From the NCBI RefSeq assembly GCF_965200405.1, contig NZ_OZ241356.1, positions 1,798,001 to 1,862,000 of the forward strand: DNA of 64,000 bases, given 5' to 3'. Shown here piece after piece: positions 26,393-34,197 of the stretch. The position numbers and the translations under genes were made by a program. The stretch comes from Glacieibacterium sp965200405. Its GTDB lineage: Bacteria > Pseudomonadota > Alphaproteobacteria > Sphingomonadales > Sphingomonadaceae. The notes beneath the pieces are model-generated. The model did no database searches. It worked only from the letters and a program-made list of their open reading frames with translations, and had not been told where the DNA came from. Every line of letters starts with the position of its first letter. Within the stretch, counting starts at the first letter, position 1.

Positions 26393-27304
26393 ATGAGCGA
26401 CCCCCATAGTAGTAGCGATTTCGGCTCGCGCCTGTGGCGGGGACTACGCACCCTGCTGACCGGCACCGATGCCGAGCCGTCACTGCGCGCCAGCCTCGAA
26501 GAGGCGATCGACGAGCACGCCGCGGCCGGCGAGGAGGGCGACGACCTATCGCCGGTTGAGCGCACCATGTTGAAGAACCTGCTGCATTTCGGCGAGCGGC
26601 TGGTCGGCGATACTGCGGTGCCGCGCTCCGATATCATCGCCTTCGATGTCGACGACAGCTTTGCCGACCTCGTCGCGCGCTTCCGCGATGCGGGGCACAG
26701 CCGCATGCCGGTATTCCGCGACAGCCTCGACCAGGTGATCGGCATGATCCACATCAAGGATGTCTACTCGGTCATCAGCGAGACCTTCTCCGACGCGGTG
26801 TCGAGCAAGCCGTTCGAGAGCATCCCGGTCGAGTCGCTGCTGCGCGAAGTCCTGCATGTTCCGGAATCGATGCGCGTGCTCGACTTGCTGGCGCGGATGC
26901 GGGCGGGGGCGACGCATATGGCGATCGTCGTCGACGAATATGGCGGCACCGACGGCCTGGTGACGATCGAGGACCTGGTCGAGGAAATCGTCGGGGACAT
27001 CGAGGACGAGCACGACGAGGAGCAGGCGCAACAGCTCCAGGCGATCGGCGACGACTTGTACGAGGCCGACGCCCGCCTCGACCTCGAGGAGCTTGAGGTC
27101 GCGCTGGGGCTGAGCTTTGCCAACGAGGATATCGGCGAGGACGTCGATACGCTGGGCGGCATGGTGTTCATGCTGGCCGGGCGCGTTCCCGCGATCGGAG
27201 AGACGGTCGATCATCCGACCGGCTGGAAGTTCGAAGTCATCGACGGCGATCCACGTCATGTCCGCCGCGTCCGACTGTATCCTCCGGAGAAAGCTGCAGC
27301 CTGA
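26393..27304 (+). CDS. corC: CBS-domain hemolysin/CorC family transporter-associated protein
   Basis: A 303-residue cytoplasmic protein. After an acidic N-terminus comes VGDTAVPRSDIIAFDVDDSF, then two CBS domains (about 80-200: HSRMPVFRDSLDQVIGMIHIKDVY; HMAIVVDEYGGTDGLVTIEDLVEEIVGDIEDEHDE) and a C-terminal CorC_HlyC domain (LGGMVFMLAGRVPAIGETV, GWKFEVIDGDPRHVRRVRL). It is linked in enterobacteria to magnesium/cobalt efflux. It lacks the membrane DUF21 domain, like YbeX. Normally lnt follows directly; here 2.6 kb intervene. Confidence 0.93.
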   Translation: MSDPHSSSDFGSRLWRGLRTLLTGTDAEPSLRASLEEAIDEHAAAGEEGDDLSPVERTMLKNLLHFGERLVGDTAVPRSDIIAFDVDDSFADLVARFRDAGHSRMPVFRDSLDQVIGMIHIKDVYSVISETFSDAVSSKPFESIPVESLLREVLHVPESMRVLDLLARMRAGATHMAIVVDEYGGTDGLVTIEDLVEEIVGDIEDEHDEEQAQQLQAIGDDLYEADARLDLEELEVALGLSFANEDIGEDVDTLGGMVFMLAGRVPAIGETVDHPTGWKFEVIDGDPRHVRRVRLYPPEKAAA

Positions 27305-27455
27305 TCTGTGACGCCGTTCGACGATGCTTGATATATGTCTGCGTAATACTCAATTGTATGTTCGCAGTTGCAGCATGACTGTTTTCCGCGATTGCCTTCG
27401 TTCCGCCAAAGCTGCAATGTAGCTCCGTCCTTAACGATGCGGAGCTTCTGAGATC

Positions 27456-28526
27456 ATGGCCCAAGACTTGGCATTTGCTTTGAAGCGATACCGCTCCATT
27501 ATCGCGGGGGCGGCATTGATCGCCGCTGCCGCAGTCGTTTCAGCGACGCCGGCCGCTGCACAGTCTTCCGATCCGGCAACCTGGGTCGGCTGCCATCCGG
27601 TTGCCGGTGGCGTGTCCTGCCCGCCGATCATCAAGGCCGGTATCGCGCTGACGGCGCCTCCCGTCGCGCCGCCGCCTGCCGCCGCTCCAAACGCACCGCC
27701 GCGCATGCCGCAGGGCGGTCGCGGTCCGATCCGCGTGCTGGTCATCACCAAGGGCCATGAGTTCGAGCGCGAGCAGTTCAACCAGATGCTCGATTCGCTG
27801 GGCGACGACATCACCTACACGCACGTCGACCATCCCGCCGCCGACCTGCTGATGAACCCGACCGCCGGCAAGAATTTCGACGTCTACCTGTTCTACGATC
27901 TCGGCGGCCCCGGTGTGCGGACGCCGCGCGCCGACGGTACCATCGACCGCGTCTATCCCAATCCTTCGCCGCAGCTGAAGCGTGACTTCCCGGCGCTGCT
28001 CAAGGCCGGCAAGGGCATGGTCTTCATGCACCACGCCTCCGCCGCCTGGGCCCATACCTGGCCGGAATATTCCGAAGTCATCGGCGGCGCCTGCGACTGG
28101 TACGCGCCGATCACGGTTCGCGGTATCCTCGACCCGCGCCACGGCTATTATCAAAAGACCAAGCAGCACATCACCGTCGTCGACAAGAACAGCCCGATCA
28201 CCAAGGGCCTGGGCGATGGTTTCGACACGACCGACGAGGCCTATGCCTGCGCCTTTTTCGAGGATTCGGTCCATCCGCTGCTGCGTACCGACTTCACGCC
28301 GCCGGATCCGCTGGTCAATCTCAACCCCAAGCGCAAGTTCAGCAACCTGTCGGCCTGGTACAAGTCGTCGGAGAACAGCCCGGTCTTCTATGTCCAGATC
28401 GGCCATGACCACACGCCTTGGGAGCAGCCTGAATATCGGCTGCTGCTGCGCAACGCGATCAAATGGGCAGCATCGCCGGAAGCTCTCGCCTGGGCCAAGG
28501 CGCATCCCACGAAGATCTTCAAATAG
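27456..28526 (+). CDS. Exported ThuA-domain protein
   Basis: A 356-residue protein with a long-n-region Sec signal (RSIIAGAALIAAAAVVSATPAAAQ) and a Pro/Ala-rich linker (APPVAPPPAAAPNAPPRMPQ). From about residue 90 a ThuA class-I-GATase-like fold begins (IRVLVITKGHEFEREQFNQML), with FDVYLFYDLGGPG, GKGMVFMHHASAAW, YSEVIGGAC and VFYVQIGHDHTPWEQPEYR. ThuA proteins act in trehalose/sugar utilisation, including 3-keto-sugar metabolism, but no sugar genes are adjacent. It sits in an island between corC and lnt with an AT-richer upstream region and its own downstream terminator. Confidence 0.85.
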   Translation: MAQDLAFALKRYRSIIAGAALIAAAAVVSATPAAAQSSDPATWVGCHPVAGGVSCPPIIKAGIALTAPPVAPPPAAAPNAPPRMPQGGRGPIRVLVITKGHEFEREQFNQMLDSLGDDITYTHVDHPAADLLMNPTAGKNFDVYLFYDLGGPGVRTPRADGTIDRVYPNPSPQLKRDFPALLKAGKGMVFMHHASAAWAHTWPEYSEVIGGACDWYAPITVRGILDPRHGYYQKTKQHITVVDKNSPITKGLGDGFDTTDEAYACAFFEDSVHPLLRTDFTPPDPLVNLNPKRKFSNLSAWYKSSENSPVFYVQIGHDHTPWEQPEYRLLLRNAIKWAASPEALAWAKAHPTKIFK

Positions 28527-28533
28527 GATCGAC

Positions 28534-28558
28534 GGCCCCCGCCACATCGGCGGGGGCC
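28534..28558 (+). terminator. Terminator hairpin after the ThuA gene
   Basis: Arms ggcccccgcc (28534-28543) and ggcgggggcc (28549-28558) form a perfect 10-bp stem with a five-base loop, eight bases after the stop. No clear U tract follows. Confidence 0.6.
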
Positions 28559-28970
28559 GGTCGCCGGCTCGGAGGCGGACCAACCGGGGCAAGCATCTTG
28601 AGCGCCGCCTTCGACTGTGGCGCGATCCCTACCCCGTCGGTACTCCCGAACCGCCACGTACTCATGATCGCCGAGGTCGCGGACCATGCGTCCGACCTGC
28701 GAGCCTGCCGCGGATAGTGTTGCGGAGAGGTCAGCGCCCGATGGGCTACTACCTCCGAGCTATTCCAAAGCGCATGATCTCGTCGCGGCTAATCCCATCG
28801 TCACTCGGCTAGTCGCTGAATCTCCGCCGTCGCTAAGACTCCTTAGGCAGAACCGATAGAACATTGCCGATGTACGTTTCGATATAGCCGAATTAACCTT
28901 CCGCCAATTCAACTAGGTCGCGCCTCGCTTCGTACGAACTCTCGGGCGCGTTGGATTGGGAGGAACCAGC
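28559..28970. other. Intergenic stretch without recognisable gene
   Basis: About 410 bases between the ThuA terminator and the PEP-CTERM start. Only short overlapping open frames on both strands are present; none has family-like sequence or a convincing start. The last 120 bases are AT-richer and probably hold the promoter of the PEP-CTERM gene. No insertion-sequence ends or direct repeats were recognised. Confidence 0.5.
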
Positions 28971-29672
28971 ATGAAATCGAGGCACATTCTTGCGGCAGCG
29001 GCAATCATGGCGGCGACGCTGAGCGCCCGCGTTGCCGCCCATGACTATGCATTCAACTTCAGCGGTGGCGGGGCCAGCGGCTCGATCAACCTGACCTGGA
29101 GCCCCAATCCGAACACCGGCGTCATACCGGGCACATCGCCGAACCCGGTCGATCCGATCGGGTCCTACATCGTTACCGGGATCAGCGGTACCTTCTCCGA
29201 CACCAATATCGGGATCGTCGACGCTGCGATCACCGGGATCGTCCCCAGCAACCCGCACGATCCCGAGGACACCAACCTGCGCGCTCCGCACAGCTTCGGC
29301 TTCTATAAGATCGTCAACGGGCCGCTTACCCCGGAAGGCGTGCCGGCATCCGGGTTCTCCTATTCCAACCTGTTCTATCCAGGCGGTTCGCCGCAAAGCG
29401 CCACCGATTATCCGTTTCACGGCGGGTTCCTCGATATCTATGGACTCGTGTTCACGATCGCCGGCGGTAACGCGGTCAATCTGTGGAGCAACGGCGACCT
29501 TGGCGGTCTGACCTATGGTGTCGGCGTCACGGACGGCGTCGACGTACTCGACTATGTCAGCCCGGTGACGGTCGCCGCCGTGCCCGAGCCAGCCGCCTGG
29601 GGCATGATGCTAAGCGGTCTCGGACTGGTCGGACTGGTGATGCGGCGTCGCCAGCAGCCCTGCGCTGCATAG
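28971..29672 (+). CDS. PEPxxWA-CTERM sorting domain protein
   Basis: A 233-residue exported protein of unknown role. Start ATG with ggagg upstream; signal peptide MKSRHILAAAAIMAATLSA. The mature part is Gly/Ser/Asn/Pro-rich (FNFSGGGASGSINLTWSPNP; YIVTGISGTFSDTNIGIVDA; DIYGLVFTIAGGNAVNLWSN), resembling small PEP-CTERM proteins with a beta-rich domain. The sorting tail is VPEPAAWGMMLSGLGLVGLV followed by MRRRQQ. It belongs to the island separating corC from lnt. A weak hairpin (ccagcc/ggctgg, 29702-29720) follows the stop. Confidence 0.85.
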   Translation: MKSRHILAAAAIMAATLSARVAAHDYAFNFSGGGASGSINLTWSPNPNTGVIPGTSPNPVDPIGSYIVTGISGTFSDTNIGIVDAAITGIVPSNPHDPEDTNLRAPHSFGFYKIVNGPLTPEGVPASGFSYSNLFYPGGSPQSATDYPFHGGFLDIYGLVFTIAGGNAVNLWSNGDLGGLTYGVGVTDGVDVLDYVSPVTVAAVPEPAAWGMMLSGLGLVGLVMRRRQQPCAA

Positions 29673-29944
29673 CCGCTCGAGCTAGTTCGCCGGCTTCCAC
29701 ACCAGCCGGAGCCTGGCTGGGTTCTCGACAGCGTGTCGCCGCCATCGGCAAGGGCGGTGGCACCGCTGTCCCTCCCGGTCGGTCGCGCACCGGTTGGCAG
29801 ACGGCACCGGCGTCCAACATCGTCTCGATCGCAGCATCGTTGGCCCAGACGTCGCCGCACTGGTCGCCAGTCGAGGTCTTGCCTGCGCAAGGAGTTGCGG
29901 CGGGCGGCTTGCGCGCATCGCCGGGCCTGCCTAAGCGCGCAGCC

Positions 29945-31453
29945 ATGACCCCGCGTTTCCGCCTTGGCCTGGCCTTTGCTGCCGGGGCCCTTGCCGCCAC
30001 CGGCTTCGCACCGCTGGGACTGTGGCCGCTGACCGTCGTTGCGCTGGCGGTGCTGGTCTGGCTGCTGCAGCGGGCGCCGACGCGGCGCGCGGCGTTCGCG
30101 ACGGGCTGGTGGTTCGGCTGGAGCCATTTCGGCGTCGGCCTGACCTGGATCGCCACGGCGTTCACCTTCCAGGCCGCGATGCCGCCGGTGCTCGGCTGGG
30201 TCGCGGTGGTGCTGCTGGCGATGTTCCTGGCGATCTACATCGGCCTGGCGACGCTGGTGGCGTGGAGCCTGGCGCGGCGGCCGGGGCCGCGGGTATTGCT
30301 GCTGGCGGTGAGCTGGATGCTGGCCGAATGGTTGCGCGGGCACTTATTGTCCGGCTTTGCCTGGGGACCGTTGGGCGTCGCCTGGCTGAATGCCGGAGCG
30401 GTCGCGCAACTGGCGAGCGTGTTCGGCGGTCTCGGCCTGTCCGGGCTGATGGTGCTTGCCGGTGGCGGCCTTGCGCTGGCAGCGCAACGCAGCCGGCGCA
30501 CTGGAGCGGCGGCGCTGGTCGGGATCTGCGGCATCGCGGCGCTGACCGGGCTGCTCCTGCCGACCGCACCGGTGTCGAAGGGCCCGATGGTGCACCTGGT
30601 GCAGGCCGATATCGGCCAGTCGACCAAGTACGACCCGGCGCTGGAGGTCGATCATTTCCGCCGTTACCTCAATCTGACCCGGGGCGCCCTGGCCGCGCCC
30701 GAGGGGCGTCCGCCGGCGATTGTCGCCTGGCCCGAGGCAGCGATCGGCTATCCGGTCGAGGAAGATCGCGAGGCCCGGGCGGCGCTGGCATCCGTGCTGC
30801 ATCCCGGTGACCTGCTGCTGTTCGGCGGCGAGGCGCTGATCCGCAATCCGGCTGGTGACGTCACCGCGGCGACCAACAGCCTGTTCGTCATCGACAGTGC
30901 CGCCCGCCTGCACGGCCGCTACGACAAGGCGCATCTGGTGCCACTGGGCGAATATGTGCCGATGCGACCGCTGATGACAGCGCTTGGCCTGGCACGGCTG
31001 ACGCCGGGCGATCTCGATTTCCTGCCGGGGCCGGGACCGCGGACGCTGGCGCTGCCGGGGTTTGCCGATGTCGGCGTGCAGATCTGCTACGAGATCATCT
31101 TCCCGGGCGAGGTCGTCGATCCGGCGCACCGGCCGAAGTGGCTGCTCAACGTCAGCAACGATGCCTGGTTCGGCGCCTCCGGGCCACCGCAACACCTGGC
31201 GCAATCGCGGCTGCGGGCGATCGAGGAGGGGCTGCCGGTCGCCCGCGCCACCCCTACCGGGATCAGCGCGCTGGTCGATGCACGGGGGCGGATCGTCGCG
31301 CAACTCGGCCAGAATGTCATGGGCGTGGTCAGCGCCGCGTTGCCGCCGCCGCTGCCGCCGACGCTGTTCGCGCAGTATGGGCACTGGACCAGCCTCGTCT
31401 TCGCATTGCTGCTGCTGCTCGCCGCCGCATGGGCAATCGCGCGTCCCATATAA
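29945..31453 (+). CDS. lnt: Apolipoprotein N-acyltransferase
   Basis: A 502-residue inner-membrane enzyme that adds the third acyl chain to lipoproteins. The N-terminus has about six helices (LGLAFAAGALAATGFAPLGL, WPLTVVALAVLVWLLQ, and others); the periplasmic nitrilase domain carries the Glu-Lys-Cys triad in IVAWPEAAIGYP, RYDKAHLVPLGEYVP and VGVQICYEIIFPGEVV. A last helix is at the C-terminus (LVFALLLLLAAAWAIA). The start MTPRFRLG is chosen at the first ATG of the conserved region; the frame is open upstream through non-family sequence. It matures the several lipoproteins seen here, among others. Confidence 0.95.
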   Translation: MTPRFRLGLAFAAGALAATGFAPLGLWPLTVVALAVLVWLLQRAPTRRAAFATGWWFGWSHFGVGLTWIATAFTFQAAMPPVLGWVAVVLLAMFLAIYIGLATLVAWSLARRPGPRVLLLAVSWMLAEWLRGHLLSGFAWGPLGVAWLNAGAVAQLASVFGGLGLSGLMVLAGGGLALAAQRSRRTGAAALVGICGIAALTGLLLPTAPVSKGPMVHLVQADIGQSTKYDPALEVDHFRRYLNLTRGALAAPEGRPPAIVAWPEAAIGYPVEEDREARAALASVLHPGDLLLFGGEALIRNPAGDVTAATNSLFVIDSAARLHGRYDKAHLVPLGEYVPMRPLMTALGLARLTPGDLDFLPGPGPRTLALPGFADVGVQICYEIIFPGEVVDPAHRPKWLLNVSNDAWFGASGPPQHLAQSRLRAIEEGLPVARATPTGISALVDARGRIVAQLGQNVMGVVSAALPPPLPPTLFAQYGHWTSLVFALLLLLAAAWAIARPI

Positions 31454-31467
31454 GGATAGCTTTATAT
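31448..31467. promoter_or_regulatory. AT-rich inverted repeat in the metK leader
   Basis: Arms atataa and ttatat separated by eight bases overlap the lnt stop codon, 66 bases before metK. In this GC-rich context the AT-rich island is probably a promoter or operator for metK. No known SAM riboswitch fold was recognised here. Confidence 0.3.
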
Positions 31468-31532
31468 GCTTGCCGCCGCGCCCCGGCTTGCCTAGACCCG
31501 CCATCGATCAGTCCATGAAAGAGCCCCGTCCA

Positions 31533-32756
31533 ATGGCCCGAAGCAATTTCCTGTTCACCAGCGAGTCGGTCAGCGAAGGTCATCCCGACAAGGTCGCCGA
31601 CCAGATCTCCGACGCCGTCGTCGACCTGTTCCTGTCCAAGGATCCGCAAGCGCGCGTCGCTTGCGAGACGTTGGTGACCACCCAGCGCATCGTGCTGGCC
31701 GGTGAAATCCGCTGCAAGGGCATGATCGACGAGGCAGGCGAGTGGCTGCCCGGCGCGACCGAGGAGATTGAGGCGGCGGTGCGCGCCACGGTCAAGCGCA
31801 TCGGCTATGAGCAGGAGGGCTTCCACTGGCAGACCGCCGAGTTCGCCAACCACCTCCACCCCCAGTCGGCGCATATCGCCCAGGGCGTCGATGCGAGCGG
31901 CAACAAGGACGAGGGCGCCGGCGACCAGGGCATCATGTTCGGCTATGCCACCGACGAGACTCCCGATTTCATGCCGGCGACGCTGTACTATTCGCATCGT
32001 ATCCTCGAGCGGCTGGCGGCGGATCGCCACTCCGGCGCGGCGCCGTTCCTGGAGCCCGACGCCAAGAGCCAGGTGACGCTGGCCTATGAGAACGAGATTC
32101 CGGTCCGCGCCACTGCGCTGGTCGTCTCTACCCAGCACGCGCCCGACTATTACTTTCACAACGACGAGGGCGACGCCGCCAAGTACAAGGTCCTGCGCGA
32201 CTATGTCGTCGGTGTGTTCGCCGATGTCCTGCCCGAGGGCTTCATTACCGACGAGACGGCGATCTACGTCAATCCGACAGGACGCTTCGAAATTGGTGGG
32301 CCCGATGGCGACGCCGGCGTCACCGGGCGCAAGATCATTGTCGACACCTACGGCGGCGCTTCGCCTCACGGCGGCGGCGCGTTCAGCGGCAAGGATCCGA
32401 CCAAAGTCGACCGCTCGGCTGCGTATATCGCACGCTACATGGCGAAGAACATCGTTGCCGCCGGCCTCGCGCGCCGCGTCACCATCCAGCTGAGCTATGC
32501 CATTGGTATTGCAGAGCCGCTGTCGCTGTACGTCGACACCCACGGCACCGGCACCGTTCCAGAAGCGACCATCGAGGCGGTGCTGCCGCAGTTGGTTCGC
32601 CTGACCCCGCGCGGTATCCGCGAGCACCTCAAGCTGAACCGCCCGATCTACCAGCGCTCCGCTGCCTATGGCCATTTCGGCCGCGAGCCCGACGCCGAAG
32701 GTGGTTTCAGCTGGGAGAAGCTCGATCTGGTGGATGCGCTGAAGGCCGCGGTCTGA
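31533..32756 (+). CDS. metK: S-adenosylmethionine synthetase
   Basis: A 407-residue enzyme making SAM from methionine and ATP. Conserved segments: FTSESVSEGHPDKVADQISD, the SAM-synthetase signature GAGDQGIMFGYATDE, and the phosphate loop GGGAFSGKDPTKVDRSAAY. The length is standard. The start MARSNFLF is used; an in-frame ATG 18 bases upstream (MKEPRP) is possible. Followed by trmB, whose putative start overlaps the metK stop. Confidence 0.97.
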   Translation: MARSNFLFTSESVSEGHPDKVADQISDAVVDLFLSKDPQARVACETLVTTQRIVLAGEIRCKGMIDEAGEWLPGATEEIEAAVRATVKRIGYEQEGFHWQTAEFANHLHPQSAHIAQGVDASGNKDEGAGDQGIMFGYATDETPDFMPATLYYSHRILERLAADRHSGAAPFLEPDAKSQVTLAYENEIPVRATALVVSTQHAPDYYFHNDEGDAAKYKVLRDYVVGVFADVLPEGFITDETAIYVNPTGRFEIGGPDGDAGVTGRKIIVDTYGGASPHGGGAFSGKDPTKVDRSAAYIARYMAKNIVAAGLARRVTIQLSYAIGIAEPLSLYVDTHGTGTVPEATIEAVLPQLVRLTPRGIREHLKLNRPIYQRSAAYGHFGREPDAEGGFSWEKLDLVDALKAAV

Positions 32757-33433
32757 TCGATCCCAGCACGACGCGCCGCCTGTATGGTCGACGCCAGGGC
32801 CATGCCCTGCGCAAGGGCCAGGCGGCGCTGGTCGAGGAGCTGTTGCCGCGCATCTCGGTACCGGCCGAGGGTCCGGTGGACGCCGCCAGCCTGTTCGGTG
32901 CGCAGCGGCCGTTGTGGCTGGAGATCGGCTTCGGTGCCGGCGAGCATCTCGCCGCGCAGGCCGCAGCACATCCGGATACCGGCCTGATCGGCTGCGAGCC
33001 GTTCCTCAATGGCGTCGTCGGCGCGCTCAACCATGTCCGCGACCAGGCGCTCGACAACGTGCGCCTGTACATGGGCGACGCGCTCGACGTGCTGGAGCGG
33101 TTGCCGGATGGCGGGCTGAGCCGTGCTTTCCTGCTCCATCCCGATCCATGGCCCAAGCTGCGGCACGCCCGGCGGCGCTTTGTCAATCCGGGGCCGCTGG
33201 ACCTGCTGTCGGCAAAGCTGTCACCGGGATCGGAACTGAGGATAGGCACCGACCACCCGGTCTATTGCCGCTGGACGCTGATGCAGATGGCGGCGCGGCG
33301 CGACTTCGAGTGGCTGGCGACGACTCCCGCCGATTGGCAATCGCGTCCCGACGACTGGCCGCCGACCCGCTATGAAGCCAAGGCCCGGCGGCTGGGCCAC
33401 GAGGTCTGGTACCTGCGTTACCGCCGGGTCTAG
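32753..33433 (+). CDS. trmB: tRNA (guanine-N7-)-methyltransferase with non-canonical start
   Basis: Methylates G46 of tRNA. Seen: SAM site WLEIGFGAGEHLAAQA, IGCEPFLNGV, HPDPWPKLRHARRRFV and the C-terminal PPTRYEAKARRLGHEVWYLRY. The normal N-terminal block PSTTRRLYGRRQGHALRKGQ is encoded from 32759, but no ATG, GTG or TTG precedes it in frame. The best candidates are CTG at 32753 (overlapping the metK TGA as CTGA, giving 226 residues) or ATC at 32756. The first in-frame ATG (32843) would delete a conserved 30-residue block. The stop overlaps the convergent gene. Confidence 0.85.
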   Translation: MIDPSTTRRLYGRRQGHALRKGQAALVEELLPRISVPAEGPVDAASLFGAQRPLWLEIGFGAGEHLAAQAAAHPDTGLIGCEPFLNGVVGALNHVRDQALDNVRLYMGDALDVLERLPDGGLSRAFLLHPDPWPKLRHARRRFVNPGPLDLLSAKLSPGSELRIGTDHPVYCRWTLMQMAARRDFEWLATTPADWQSRPDDWPPTRYEAKARRLGHEVWYLRYRRV

Positions 33434-34197
33434 CTGACCGTCCCGAACGGTTGGAGGCGGCGGGCCAGTGCGCGCGCGCCCTTGGCATCGCCGGAATTCA
33501 GCGCCGCCAGCACCTGCACCGCAACCTTGCGGGTCTGCACCTCATAGGCGTCGCGCGACGGCAGCATGACGGCGGCCTTGAGCAGCTGGGTCGCCTGGGG
33601 TGCATTGTCGGTGCTGATGTCGAGCAGCGTGAAGGCATAGGTCAGCGGGTGGACGATGTTCTTGGGATCGCGCGCCATCGCGATGCTAAAGCAACGCTCC
33701 ATGTCCTTGCGGTTGGCGCCGAGGATCGTCGAGGCGATGAAATTGCCCAGGGTCGCGACCGCGCCGCCGTGCCAGCCGCCCAGCGCGGCATTGCCCAGCG
33801 CGTTGTTGGGGTCCCGCGCCAGCACCGCCTCCATCAGGCGGCGCGTGTCCTTCGCCTCGCCGGGCGACTTGTCGAGCTTGGCCCGGTAGCCAACCGCAAT
33901 CGCCTTCTGGACGCGCGCCTCGAGGTTGTTCGGCGCCTTGGCGATCGCCGCATCGAAGTCGCGCTCGGCGGCGGCGATGGCGGTCTTGGCCTGCGCCTTG
34001 TCGGTAATGGTGAAGCCGGCGACGCTGAGCGCGGCGCGGCCGGCGAGGACCAGCGAGGCGGCAGTGTTCTCGGCCCGGCCCTGCGTGATGGCGTCCTGCC
34101 ACTTGCCGTCGTGAAAGCTGCTGGCGGCGTCGGCAAAGGCGGGACCGGCGGCGAACAGGGCGGCAGCGACGATGGCCGCCTTGAACTGGGTACGCAT
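33430..34197 (-). CDS. Exported TPR-like protein of unknown function
   Basis: A 255-residue protein with a Sec signal peptide (MRTQFKAAIVAAALFAAGPAFA). The mature part is helical and repeat-like: AERDFDAAIAKAPNNLEARVQKAIAVGYRA, then MEAVLARDPNNALGNAALGGWH and AMARDPKNIVHPLTYAFTLL, with the A...P.N spacing of tetratricopeptide repeats. Probably a periplasmic scaffold; no specific partner can be named. Its ATG overlaps the lysK stop by one base (TAATG), so it is co-transcribed with lysK. Confidence 0.75.
   Translation of the reverse strand: MRTQFKAAIVAAALFAAGPAFADAASSFHDGKWQDAITQGRAENTAASLVLAGRAALSVAGFTITDKAQAKTAIAAAERDFDAAIAKAPNNLEARVQKAIAVGYRAKLDKSPGEAKDTRRLMEAVLARDPNNALGNAALGGWHGGAVATLGNFIASTILGANRKDMERCFSIAMARDPKNIVHPLTYAFTLLDISTDNAPQATQLLKAAVMLPSRDAYEVQTRKVAVQVLAALNSGDAKGARALARRLQPFGTVS

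Noticed and set aside
28388..28812. Overlapping open frames after the ThuA gene
   Set aside because: No recognisable domain or start signal; composition looks non-coding.
31454..31532. SAM riboswitch upstream of metK
   Set aside because: The leader is only 79 bases and does not show a recognisable SAM-II, SAM-V or SAM/SAH fold; only an AT-rich inverted repeat is visible.
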